Assembly: GCF_001908375.1 (NCBI RefSeq)
Contig: NZ_CP017241.1
Location: 2,607,001 to 2,671,000 of the forward strand
Direction of reading: 5' to 3'
Length of the DNA: 64,000 bases
Source of the DNA: Rhizobium etli 8C-3
GTDB taxonomy: Bacteria; Pseudomonadota; Alphaproteobacteria; Rhizobiales; Rhizobiaceae
A program made the position numbers and the translations under genes. Below are positions 17,789 to 25,632 of this stretch, piece by piece; within the stretch, counting starts at the first letter, position 1, and every line of letters begins with the position of its first letter. A model generated the notes under the pieces. The model saw only the letters and a program-made list of their open reading frames with translations, made no database searches and was not told the origin of the DNA.

Positions 17789-19174
17789 TTACGGAATGGC
17801 GGGTTCGGCAGCGGCTGAGCGCGGCGACGTCGCCTTGTCAAAAAGCGCGGACGCCGAAAGCATCGTCCCGGGAGAGGCCAACCGGTCCATTGCCAGCTTC
17901 GAATAGCGGGCGATCCGGGAAACAATCGTTTCGCCCAAGGAGACGATCACATCCTCGCCGACATGGCATCCAAAGAATTTGTCGTTGCCTTGGTGCGCCG
18001 GAGCGCCGTCCTCGCCGGACGGTTCATCGATCTTGACGAGCACATAGACCTCGTGGCCCTCGGCTTGCGGAAACTTCGCGTAATAGCGATTTTCCGGACC
18101 TGAGTTGAAGTAGCGCACGATCTTGTAGATATGGGCGTCGCGCTTGACGCCGAGGCTGCGGAAATTGACCATGGCCGGCATGCCGATCTCGAGCGACGTC
18201 ACATCGCGGCTGCGATAGACGGCCGCAGCAAAGGCCTCGTTACAGTCCAGCGATTTTGCCACCGGCTGACCCTGCATCACGAAATCGCCGAAGGATGCGT
18301 CGACGCTGACGATCTGGCCATGGCGCTCGGCGACGACCTCGGCGGCCCCGGTCTTGCCAAGCCGCCCTTCCTCCCGCGCAATCAGGTTTTCGACCTGCCG
18401 CTTGCGCTCCGTCATCTGGTTGATCTCGATTCTGTCTTCGGCGATCTCGCCGGCAAGCTTGGTGCGCTGCATTTCAAGCGTCAGCAGATTGGCTGCGACG
18501 GTACCGCCAGTGTAGATGTCGCGTTCGACGAGCGACAGGACGATCTCGTTGCGACGCAGTTCGCCGCGCGCGGAGTCGAGTTCGAACTGCGCTGCGTTAC
18601 GCTTCTGGCGCTGCGGTTCGATGCTGGCCTCGGAAACAAGTTTCTTCTTCAGAAGCACCAGCTGCCTCTGCAGCAGGGCGTTCTGTTCATTGAGCCGAGC
18701 CTCGTAGGTCTGCACGTTGTAACGAGCATTCTCGATGATTGCCGAAAGCTCGCTGATCACGCCGTTCTTGACGTCCGCAATCTGGCTCTTGACCTTCTGG
18801 AGCTGGTCGGCACGTTCCTGAACGACGCTTCTCGTATTGTTCAGCTTTTCGGCAAGATCGAGCTTTTCGAGCCGCAAGCCGGTCAAAGACGTCTGGTCCT
18901 GGTTGGGATTGGAGACCGTCGCCATGACATCGCCAAGCTTGACCACCTGTCCGACCTGCAGAAAAATCCTGTCCACCCTGCCGTAAATTGGCGAGGCGAT
19001 CATCTGCACAGGCGCATTGATGACCGCGCGCGTGGAGACAATGAAAAACTGATTGGGGATCATCGCCACAGCGATCGTGATAATCAGCATAAAGGCGAAC
19101 ACATAGCCAAGCGCCCTTGATACTGAAAGTATCTTATGATCACGCGGATCAAGTAATAGAGTTTCGTCCTTCAT
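17789..19174 (-). CDS. HlyD-type membrane fusion protein of a polysaccharide export system
   Basis: 461 residues with one N-terminal membrane anchor (~25-45, VFAFMLIITIAVAMIP). It has a lipoyl-like half (INAPVQMIASPIYGRVDRIFLQVGQVVKLGDVMATV), a long coiled coil (~95-270, rich in Q/L/E/K), a second lipoyl half (AERHGQIVSVDASFGDFVMQGQPVAKSL) and a beta-barrel region. This is the AlgX/Alg44-BgsB-like architecture used with GT2 synthases lacking a BcsB. First gene of the trio, 35 bp before the hydrolase-like gene. The ATG at 19174 is preferred over a TTG three codons earlier. Confidence 0.82.
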   Translation of the reverse strand: MKDETLLLDPRDHKILSVSRALGYVFAFMLIITIAVAMIPNQFFIVSTRAVINAPVQMIASPIYGRVDRIFLQVGQVVKLGDVMATVSNPNQDQTSLTGLRLEKLDLAEKLNNTRSVVQERADQLQKVKSQIADVKNGVISELSAIIENARYNVQTYEARLNEQNALLQRQLVLLKKKLVSEASIEPQRQKRNAAQFELDSARGELRRNEIVLSLVERDIYTGGTVAANLLTLEMQRTKLAGEIAEDRIEINQMTERKRQVENLIAREEGRLGKTGAAEVVAERHGQIVSVDASFGDFVMQGQPVAKSLDCNEAFAAAVYRSRDVTSLEIGMPAMVNFRSLGVKRDAHIYKIVRYFNSGPENRYYAKFPQAEGHEVYVLVKIDEPSGEDGAPAHQGNDKFFGCHVGEDVIVSLGETIVSRIARYSKLAMDRLASPGTMLSASALFDKATSPRSAAAEPAIP

Positions 19175-19533
19175 TTTCGCCAATCCCGACTTTTACACTG
19201 CAGGCCGAATTGAAGGGCGTTTCCATGTATATTTTTTATTAATTATATTTTATACCGATGAAAATCGACTATGCAAACTAATTTTTTACGCAATTACGAA
19301 TAACTAGATTCAGTATTGCCACGACAAGCATCTATGCGACTACGAAACATATGTATTTTTGTGTAGTCGATACAATTATCGCGGATGAACTCGGACGAGC
19401 ACCCAGTTTTATCGAAAACGGTCGACTAGAATGCTTTGATTTTCCGTGATTTTTGTGACGCACCCGAAGGAACGTGCCATAGGCACCTCGTCCCTCAACT
19501 GTCGAAGCGGGTCGCAGACAATCAGAAAGAGAA
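19175..19533. other. AT-rich upstream region of the polysaccharide operon; no gene
   Basis: About 360 bp. The stretch 19225-19420 is clearly more AT-rich than the genes around it, containing runs such as TTTTTTATTAATTATATTTTATA. It must hold the promoter for the minus-strand operon. No open frame with a plausible ribosome site was seen on either strand. Base composition suggests either a strongly regulated promoter (H-NS/MucR-type silencing) or acquired DNA. Confidence 0.5.
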
Positions 19534-19563
19534 AAGCCCGCCATCTGAGAAACAGGCGGGCTT
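19534..19563 (-). terminator. Intrinsic terminator of the Pro/Ala/Thr-rich membrane protein gene
   Basis: AAGCCCGCC pairs with GGCGGGCTT (9 bp, 12-base loop) and, on the minus strand, is followed by TTC-rich sequence. It lies 9 bp past the stop codon of the gene at 19573. Confidence 0.75.
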
Positions 19564-19572
19564 CCTATTACT

Positions 19573-19911
19573 TCACTGTTGCGCCGGAGGCGTTGCCGGT
19601 GGGGTTGCCGGTGCCGGTTCCGTAGCCGGCGGCGTTGCCGGTGCCGGAGTTGCCGGGGCCGGCTCAGTTGCCGGTGGCGTTGCCGGTGCGGTCGACGTTG
19701 CCGGTGGCGTTGTAGCTGGCGGCTGAGTCGTTGTTGTCTCGCCGGCGGGCGGTGTGGCTGGCGGTGCACTGGTGCGCGGCCAGTAAATCGCTGCAAGGGC
19801 TATGATTACAACAACAGCCGCGATACCGATCCACATTGCCCATGGTGACCGGCGGTCGCTGCCCGGTGTCGAACGAACATCCGGGCCAGGTCTATTAAAA
19901 TCATTGGTCAT
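19573..19911 (-). CDS. Small single-pass membrane protein with a Pro/Ala/Thr-rich tail
   Basis: 112 residues starting MTNDFNRPGPDVRS. One membrane helix (~27-47, WAMWIGIAAVVVIIALAAIYW), then a low-complexity tail of ~60 residues built from repeats of PATPPATEPAPATP. The DNA of the tail is a set of imperfect GGCGTTGCCGGTGCCGG-like repeats prone to slippage. The tail probably lies in the periplasm and may span or contact the wall. No enzymatic domain. The ATG at 19911 has a strong AGGAGG. Confidence 0.7.
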   Translation of the reverse strand: MTNDFNRPGPDVRSTPGSDRRSPWAMWIGIAAVVVIIALAAIYWPRTSAPPATPPAGETTTTQPPATTPPATSTAPATPPATEPAPATPAPATPPATEPAPATPPATPPAQQ

Positions 19912-20241
19912 AGTAGTCCTCCTGTACACTCTAAAACTACGGAGTGCATAAAAGGTTCCATGCGATGTTATGATGCGATGCTCGAATATTGAAACACCGC
20001 CTTATTTTCGAATGCAATTTCACTTCTGGCATTCGCAAGACGGTGTCTGCCGCACATCTCATCGCGAGCGATTATACCATCTTTTGCTCTTCCGACCGCA
20101 AAAAAGGAGGAGTTCGATATTCGAAAGGTGATTTGCGCTCTCAGTGATGCCGTGGCAGCATTCGCCTCCAGCATCCCGGCTTTAGCAGCCAGCATGACTG
20201 TTACCGAACAAGCATGAAAATCGTGCCCATGGGAGGGATAC
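19912..20241. other. Intergenic region; no gene recognised
   Basis: About 330 bp with no open frame that has a plausible start site and codon use. It carries the promoter of the minus-strand membrane protein at its left end and the ribosome site of the small plus-strand reading frame at its right end. Confidence 0.4.
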
Positions 20242-20322
20242 ATGTCCGATCAACTGCCGATGTTCATCCTGCAATCGATCGTTATCTTCGGCCTCGTCGG
20301 CGCGCTGTTCATTCGCGCGTGA
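20242..20322 (+). CDS. 26-residue single-pass membrane microprotein
   Basis: A short open frame, MSDQLPMFILQSIVIFGLVG then ALFIRA and TGA. It is preceded by GGGAGGG five bases before the ATG, the best ribosome site in the surrounding 900 bp. The product is a polar N-terminus plus one hydrophobic helix with a terminal Arg, like bacterial regulatory microproteins. The gene after it (20323-20640) shows no good reading frame. I do not recognise a family; a real small protein is inferred from the ribosome site and the clean hydrophobic pattern. Confidence 0.5.
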   Translation: MSDQLPMFILQSIVIFGLVGALFIRA

Positions 20323-20877
20323 CCTGTCTGGCGACCGGTGACCTTGGTCTTGGCCGCGCGCGTTCCCACGAGAAGATGGCGCGTGGCAAGGTTGGCGCCC
20401 GCCGATGGCGTCCACTCCGTTCTCGCAGGCTTGATCGCCGGACCGTTGATGTTGCACGAGGCAACTCGCGGCACGACGCAGCACCGACGACGGCCATGCC
20501 ATCGGCGCCCGTCCTGAACGTGACGGCTTGAGAATAGTCCGATTGGCATTTTGCTCAGCCCTAGTCGAAAAAGGCCGATCGTCGGTGACGACGCAGCCTC
20601 CGGCATTTTTTCAAAGAAGGCATCAAGGCCGCCTGCTGCATGATCTCGCTGGCGATCTTCAAGCTCTTGATAGAGATCTTCCGCATAGAGATCTTCCGCT
20701 CATGCGCATCCGCCGGTATTTCGGGTCGATCAGCGGCGCAGCCGCCGGATCGTTTAAAAAAACATTCCCGAACACAAAAGCGTACCGGAATTGACAAAAG
20801 TGCACTTTGCAGCCGTACTCGGCGGTACTAATGAGATGAACGTCGCTTCTTCTTTTCCCCGAAGCGGCCTAGAACTC
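20323..20877. other. Region without a recognised gene; contains a 15-bp tandem duplication
   Basis: No convincing gene. A perfect tandem repeat ATAGAGATCTTCCGC occupies 20670-20684 and 20685-20699. It is in frame inside an open frame from 20640 (IEIFR twice) that lacks a ribosome site and turns into low-quality sequence. The segment ends in a plus-strand terminator at 20878-20903. Confidence 0.4.
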
Positions 20878-20903
20878 AGCCTCGCCCGTCGCGAGGCTTT
20901 TTT
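20878..20903 (+). terminator. Intrinsic terminator on the plus strand
   Basis: AGCCTCGC / GCGAGGCT, 8-bp stem with a 5-base loop, followed by six Ts. No annotated plus-strand gene ends here, so it may close the transcript of the microprotein region or a small RNA. Confidence 0.7.
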
Positions 20904-20933
20904 CATTATTGCGGCCGCAAACCAACAATAAGA

Positions 20934-20976
20934 AACCGCCTTTGCCGTGATCCGAGGAGAATTGGCAAAGGCGGTT
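20934..20976 (-). terminator. Stem-loop after the small exported protein gene
   Basis: AACCGCCTTTGCC pairs perfectly with GGCAAAGGCGGTT (13 bp, 17-base loop), 42 bp past the stop of the minus-strand gene at 21018. The T-run beyond it is short (TTTCTTATT). Confidence 0.6.
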
Positions 20977-21017
20977 CTTGTGCCGCCGCGTCTCAAAGAC
21001 CGGCGGGGTGCTACTTT

Positions 21018-21332
21018 TTAGCGGCGGATCAGCGGGCAGCCGCGGACGTTCGCGAAGGTCATGCGGTCCCAGCCGCGGCGGTCACGGCCGGCAACGACGA
21101 CGCGGCGCGGTGTGACGTTGACGACGCGCACGTCGCGAAGGCCAGACCAGCGGGCCGCGCGGACAGCCATGATCGGCGAGCAACCGCGATAGACCGCTGG
21201 CCGACGATGATACTGGACGTCGATGACAGCGCCGCGCTCAAGACCCGATGCGGCGGCAGTCGAGACGCTGGCGGGGATGGAAGCAATGGCAAGCAATGCG
21301 GCTAACGAGACCTTGGCAATGAAATTGGTCAT
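21018..21332 (-). CDS. Small exported hypothetical protein
   Basis: 104 residues with a signal peptide (VSLAALLAIASIPASV, cleavage near AAA-SG, ~29). The mature ~75 residues are basic, with two Cys (YRGCSPIMAVRAARW and NVRGCPLIRR) that could form a disulfide, and a repeated VRVVNVTPRRVVVAGRDRRG pattern. This looks like a family of small periplasmic proteins common in Rhizobiales whose function is unknown. Shine-Dalgarno AGGGA. Confidence 0.7.
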   Translation of the reverse strand: MTNFIAKVSLAALLAIASIPASVSTAAASGLERGAVIDVQYHRRPAVYRGCSPIMAVRAARWSGLRDVRVVNVTPRRVVVAGRDRRGWDRMTFANVRGCPLIRR

Positions 21333-21436
21333 CGAATTTCCCTGGTTTCAAAGAACGATCGAACTCCCGTTGCGGGGATGATCCGACTATAGAGAGCTAA
21401 ACTGAATGGTGTTCGAACTGCCTATTCAGGTTCGGT

Positions 21437-21859
21437 TCAGGTGCTCATGTGCAGCACGATTTCGCGGCGATGAGGACGGTCGCGATGCTCGAAGAGATAA
21501 AGCCCCTGCCAGGTGCCAAGCACCATCTTGCCGCTCGTAACAGGAATGCCGAACGAAACCTGTGTCAGCGCCGCCTTGATATGGGCGGGCATGTCATCTG
21601 GACCTTCGCTCGTGTGGACAATCCAGCGCATCGATGGGTCAGACGACGGCGGCACGAGCCGGCGGAAGAAGGTACTGAGATCGGTCTGCACATCCGGGTC
21701 GGCATTTTCCTGGATCAAGAGCGAGCAGGAAGTGTGGCGCACGAAGACAGTGAGCAAGCCTTCGCTCACGCCAGTAGCTCGGACGAAGCCCTCAGCCTGG
21801 TCGGTGAATTCATAAAGCCCCTGCCCCTGGGTAGACACGGAGATGATCGCCTGGGGCAT
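21437..21859 (-). CDS. YjbQ-family (UPF0047) protein, secondary thiamine-phosphate synthase-like
   Basis: 140 residues, the normal length. Motifs: FVRHTSCSLLIQENADPDV (~45), PSSDPSMRWIVHTSEGPDDMPAHIKAAL (~75) and LGTWQGLYLFEHRDRPHRREIVLH at the end, all diagnostic of YjbQ. Members have weak thiamine-phosphate synthase activity in vitro; the true role is unsettled. Shine-Dalgarno AAGGAAG. It lies 13 bp after the DUF1428 gene and is probably co-transcribed. Confidence 0.92.
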   Translation of the reverse strand: MPQAIISVSTQGQGLYEFTDQAEGFVRATGVSEGLLTVFVRHTSCSLLIQENADPDVQTDLSTFFRRLVPPSSDPSMRWIVHTSEGPDDMPAHIKAALTQVSFGIPVTSGKMVLGTWQGLYLFEHRDRPHRREIVLHMST

Positions 21860-21872
21860 AGGACTTCCTTCT

Positions 21873-22226
21873 TCAAAGTTCGACGACAGTTTCGAAGCCG
21901 CCGTAGATCATTCGCTTGCCATCAAATACCGTTTTCCATTCATCGCCTTGCAGGCGTGGATCGGACATGACCTTGGCCACTATATCGTCGCGCTCCTTCC
22001 GCGATCCATAGACGATCCAGGAAAACCCAACCACTTCGTCTTCCTTCGCCATCACCGCACGCGGAAAGGAGGTGAGTTCGCCATAGGGCACGTCGTCGGC
22101 AAGGCACTCGACATATTTGAGTGCACCATGCTCCTTCCAGATCGAGCCGGCGAGATTCGCCAACTTCTTGTAAGCCTCGATATTGGCTTTCGGAACAGCC
22201 ACGACGAATCCGTCGATGTAAGGCAT
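21873..22226 (-). CDS. DUF1428 family protein
   Basis: 117 residues starting MPYIDGFVVAVPKANIEAYKK, with WKEHGALKYVECLADDVPYGELTSFPRAV and GFSWIVYGSRKERDDIVAKVMSDPRL, the conserved blocks of DUF1428, a ferredoxin-like dimeric alpha-beta barrel related to YciI/ABM folds. Reaction unknown. The ATG is preceded by AGGAG. First gene of a two-gene unit with yjbQ. Confidence 0.9.
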   Translation of the reverse strand: MPYIDGFVVAVPKANIEAYKKLANLAGSIWKEHGALKYVECLADDVPYGELTSFPRAVMAKEDEVVGFSWIVYGSRKERDDIVAKVMSDPRLQGDEWKTVFDGKRMIYGGFETVVEL

Positions 22227-22596
22227 TGTCGTACTCCTATCTCCTGTTGACGATCATAGGACGGGTGGCGGGGGCAAGACCCGACAGTATGGTTGAGAAA
22301 ATATGCGCGATCGGCTGATTTCCAGTCCCGCGGCGTCCCCCGCTTTGGCAATACCCACGCAAAAGACGCGTTTCTTTCTGTATGATCTGTCTGCCAAAAT
22401 TTGCGGCTATTGGAACGATTGTTCCGATAGCGACAGAAGGCCTGGTCAGCCATTGAAAGAAAGCGTCAATGCGCCATTTTTTGACGCAAACGGAATGGCC
22501 CATAGCGCATGAAAGCATGCTCAATGGGCTTGCTTGCGGACGCGGTGCCGCAGGCGCCCGGGTTCACGTCACACCGCGACCAGAGGGAACAAGAAA
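22227..22596 (+). promoter_or_regulatory. Upstream region of the betaine-type ABC operon with an inverted repeat
   Basis: A 370-bp space between divergent units. GCGTCAA (22463-22469) and TTGACGC (22481-22487) form a perfect 7-bp inverted repeat with 11 bases between, a geometry common for LysR/TetR-type operators. The right arm could also serve as a -35 (TTGACG). No gene is seen here. Confidence 0.4.
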
Positions 22597-23604
22597 ATGA
22601 ATGCACTTTTGGCTTCAACCGTCCTTGCCGCCGGCCTTGTCGGCCTTGTCGGCCTTGGCAGCCCAGCTTCGGCTGCGGAGTGTGGCAACGTCACCATCGC
22701 GAGCATGAACTGGCAATCCGCCGAAGTTGCCGCAAACCTCGACAAGATCATTCTCGAGGAAGGTTATGGATGCAGCGCCGAGATCGTCAGCGGCGACACG
22801 GTTCCCACGCTCACATCAATGGCTGAAAAGGGTGAGCCGGATGTCGCACCGGAAGCCTGGGTCAGTCTCCAGCCGGAACTCGTGAAGCGCGGCCTGGAGA
22901 GCGGCAAGGTCGTCGCCGCCTCGAAAATCCTTTCGGACGGCGCGATCCAGGGCTGGTGGATCCCGAAATACGTCGCCGAAGCCCATCCGGACATCAAGAC
23001 GATCCCTGATCTCTTCAAGCATCCCGAACTCTTCCCTGCTCCCGAAGACAAGAGCAAAGGTGCCGTCTTCAATGGCCCTCAAGGCTGGGGCGGAACGGTC
23101 GTGACCTCGCAGCTCTTCAAGGCCTATGGCGGCGACAAGGCCGGCTTCACGCTGGTTGATACCGGTTCGGCAGCCGGCCTGGACGGTTCGATCGCCAAGG
23201 CCTACGAAGGCAAACAGCCCTGGGTCGGCTACTACTGGGCCCCGACCTCGCTGCTCGGGAAATATGAAATGGTGAAACTCGGCTATGGCACGGAATACGA
23301 TGCGGAGGAATGGAAGCGCTGTACCTCGGTTGCTGATTGCCCCGATCCCAAGCCGAACGCCTGGCCGGCCGACGACGTTCAGACGCTCGTGAGCAAAAGC
23401 TTTGCCGATCGCGCCGGCCCGGCCATGGATTACCTCAGCAAGCGCGCCTGGACGAACGACACCGTTAACAAGCTGATCGCCTGGATGACCGACAACCAGG
23501 CGACCGGCGAAGACGGCGCCAAGCACTTCCTGAAGGAAAACGAAGCCCTGTGGAAGGAATGGGTCTCTCCGGAAGCCGCCGAGAAGATCAAGGCTTCCCT
23601 CTGA
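22597..23604 (+). CDS. Glycine-betaine/proline-type ABC substrate-binding protein (OpuAC/ProX family)
   Basis: 335 residues with a signal peptide (ALLASTVLAAGLVGLVGLG, cleavage near ASA-AE, ~27). The mature part begins CGNVTIASMNWQSAEVAANL and carries several Trp that could form the aromatic cage for a quaternary ammonium (MNWQS, EAWVSL, QGWWIP, WVGYYWAP). It differs from ChoX, the choline-binding protein of rhizobia, in overall sequence as I recall it, so glycine betaine, proline betaine or a related osmolyte is more likely. Start at 22597 with AGAGGGAAC upstream. Confidence 0.85.
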   Translation: MNALLASTVLAAGLVGLVGLGSPASAAECGNVTIASMNWQSAEVAANLDKIILEEGYGCSAEIVSGDTVPTLTSMAEKGEPDVAPEAWVSLQPELVKRGLESGKVVAASKILSDGAIQGWWIPKYVAEAHPDIKTIPDLFKHPELFPAPEDKSKGAVFNGPQGWGGTVVTSQLFKAYGGDKAGFTLVDTGSAAGLDGSIAKAYEGKQPWVGYYWAPTSLLGKYEMVKLGYGTEYDAEEWKRCTSVADCPDPKPNAWPADDVQTLVSKSFADRAGPAMDYLSKRAWTNDTVNKLIAWMTDNQATGEDGAKHFLKENEALWKEWVSPEAAEKIKASL

Positions 23605-23720
23605 TCCCACATGATAGGCAGCAGGCGGTGCTTGACATCCAGCCACCGCCAGCCCGATCCTTTTGCGCGGCGGCCACAAGAAGACCAGGGCCGCCGCCGC
23701 TTTAGCCATGGGGAACGAAC

Positions 23721-24608
23721 ATGGACTGGCTCTGGAAATTTCCGACGATGGATGCCGACACGCTGCGCGTTCTGAAGAAGAACGTGGACGAAGGCTTCCG
23801 CGCTTTTACCCGCGCTTACGGCGACAGCATCGAAGGGCTGTTCAGCCCGCTGCAAAGCTTTCTGATCTGGGCTGAAAGGCTGCTCACCGGCACACCCTGG
23901 CCGCTGGTGATTTTGGCCGTCGCCGGCATTGCCTGGCTTGGGAGCCGCAATTGGAAGATTGTCATCGGCTGCGCCGCGACGCTTCTGCTGATCGGCTGGT
24001 TCGACATGTGGGAAGATACGATGAAGACCGTTTCGATGATCTTCGTCTGCACGGTGCTTTCGGTCGCGATCGGCATACCGATCGGCATCGGCATGTCGCG
24101 TTCCGACCGGCTCCAGAATGCCGTCAATCCGGTGCTCGACGTCATGCAGACCATGCCGAGTTTCGTCTATCTGATTCCCGTCGTCATGCTGCTCGGCATC
24201 GGCCGCGTGCCCGGCGTGATCGCCGTCGTCATCTATGCCTTACCGCCGATGATACGCCTCACCAATCTCGGCATCCGCATGGTCGACAAGGACGTGCTCG
24301 AAGCGGCCGACGCCTTCGGCTCATCGAGCTGGCAGAAGCTGCGCAACGTCCAGCTCCCCTTGGCATTGCCGACCATCATGGCCGGCATCAACCAGACGAT
24401 CATGATGGCACTCGCCATGGTCGTCATCGCTTCGATGATTGGCGTCCAGGGCCTCGGCCAGCCGGTCCTCAAGGCCATTGCCAACCAGTACTTCACCCTC
24501 GGCGTCTTCAACGGTCTCGCCATCGTCGGCATCGCCATCATCTTTGACCGCATCAGCCAGGCCTATGGTCTCAGGCTGCAGAAGCACCGGGAAATCGTGC
24601 ATGGCTAG
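23721..24608 (+). CDS. Glycine-betaine-type ABC permease (ProW/OpuAB family)
   Basis: 295 residues with about six membrane segments and the permease loop RMVDKDVLEAADAFGSSSWQKLRNVQLPLALPTIMAGINQTIMMALAMVVIASMIG (~190-245), diagnostic for ProW. An amphipathic N-terminus (~1-50) precedes the first segment. Its stop overlaps the ATG of the ATPase by 8 bp. It forms the channel of a proton-independent, ATP-driven osmolyte importer. 116 bp separate it from the binding protein. Confidence 0.93.
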   Translation: MDWLWKFPTMDADTLRVLKKNVDEGFRAFTRAYGDSIEGLFSPLQSFLIWAERLLTGTPWPLVILAVAGIAWLGSRNWKIVIGCAATLLLIGWFDMWEDTMKTVSMIFVCTVLSVAIGIPIGIGMSRSDRLQNAVNPVLDVMQTMPSFVYLIPVVMLLGIGRVPGVIAVVIYALPPMIRLTNLGIRMVDKDVLEAADAFGSSSWQKLRNVQLPLALPTIMAGINQTIMMALAMVVIASMIGVQGLGQPVLKAIANQYFTLGVFNGLAIVGIAIIFDRISQAYGLRLQKHREIVHG

Positions 24609-25632
24609 TCAGTCGATTGAAATACGCAATCTCTACAAGATTTTCGGCCCGCGTGGCGGCGATTTCATCGAAGCTGTCACCCAAGGCATGTCGAAAACCG
24701 AGCTTAACAAGGAGCACGGGCATGTCCTTGGGCTGAAGGATATCAACATCTCCATTCCCGGCGGCAGCATCACCGTCATTATGGGGCTTTCGGGTTCCGG
24801 CAAGTCGACGCTGATCCGCCATATCAATCGGCTGATCGACCCTACAGCGGGCGAAGTCCTCTATGGCGATACCGACATCTGCAAGATGAGCGAAGAGGAG
24901 CTCCGCCAGTTCCGCCGCCGCAGGACGGCGATGGTGTTCCAGAAGTTCGGCCTTCTGCCGCATCGCAACGTGCTGCAGAACACCGCCTACGGGCTGGAAA
25001 TACAGGGCCTGCCGAAGGGCGAGCGCGAAGAGCGTGCCAATGTCTGGATCAAGCGCGTCGGCCTCGACGGATTTGCCGGGCATTATCCGAACCAGCTTTC
25101 AGGCGGCATGCAGCAGCGTGTCGGCCTTGCCCGTGCACTGACCAACGATGCCGAGATCCTCTTGATGGACGAGGCCTTTTCAGCCCTCGACCCGCTGATC
25201 CGCGTCGACATGCAGAGCGTGCTGCTCGACCTGCAGAAGGAACTGAAGAAGACCATCGTCTTCATCACGCACGATCTCGACGAGGCATTGCGGCTTGGCG
25301 ACAAAGTCGCCATTCTGCGCGATGGCGAGCTCATCCAGCAGGGCTCGGCCGCCGATATCGTACTCAATCCCGCAAACGACTATATCGCGGCCTTCGTCAA
25401 GGAGGTAAATCGCAGCCGCGTCATCCCAATCGAAGCGCTGATGGAGCCGCTCAGCAATCCCGCAAGCGACGCCGTCATCCGCATCCCCGGCAAATCGACC
25501 GTGGAGGAAGGTATGCGGATGATGACCGAAAGCAACGTCATGCACGCGACCGTCACCGGCGCTGATGGCCTTCCCGCCGGCCGCGTGTCGCTCGAAGGTC
25601 TTGTGCGCTGTCTTGTCGGGACGGCCCTCTAA
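24601..25632 (+). CDS. Glycine-betaine-type ABC ATPase with CBS-like tail (ProV/OpuAA family)
   Basis: 343 residues. Walker A GLSGSGKST (~62-70), signature LSGGMQQRVGLARAL (~166), Walker B ILLMDEAFSALDP (~186), switch His in FITHDLDEALRLGD. The C-terminal ~65 residues (DAVIRIPGKSTVEEGMRMMTE...) are a short CBS-type segment used for osmotic or ionic gating in this family. Only about one CBS motif remains, less than in OpuAA. The 3' end overlaps the convergent DUF427 gene by 4 bp. Confidence 0.94.
   Translation: MASQSIEIRNLYKIFGPRGGDFIEAVTQGMSKTELNKEHGHVLGLKDINISIPGGSITVIMGLSGSGKSTLIRHINRLIDPTAGEVLYGDTDICKMSEEELRQFRRRRTAMVFQKFGLLPHRNVLQNTAYGLEIQGLPKGEREERANVWIKRVGLDGFAGHYPNQLSGGMQQRVGLARALTNDAEILLMDEAFSALDPLIRVDMQSVLLDLQKELKKTIVFITHDLDEALRLGDKVAILRDGELIQQGSAADIVLNPANDYIAAFVKEVNRSRVIPIEALMEPLSNPASDAVIRIPGKSTVEEGMRMMTESNVMHATVTGADGLPAGRVSLEGLVRCLVGTAL

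Noticed and set aside
14296..19174. Cellulose synthase operon
   Set aside because: The synthase has the catalytic motifs, but bcsB, bcsC and a recognisable bcsZ are absent and the partner is a HlyD protein, so cellulose is not supported.
20640..20831. A 63-codon plus-strand frame starting MISLAIFKLL
   Set aside because: The first 20 residues are hydrophobic, but there is no ribosome site and the rest is irregular; the tandem repeat explains the apparent pattern.
22597..25632. Assignment of the importer to ChoXWV (choline)
   Set aside because: The binding protein differs from ChoX as I recall its sequence, and the typical cho gene features are missing; a glycine-betaine-type label is safer.
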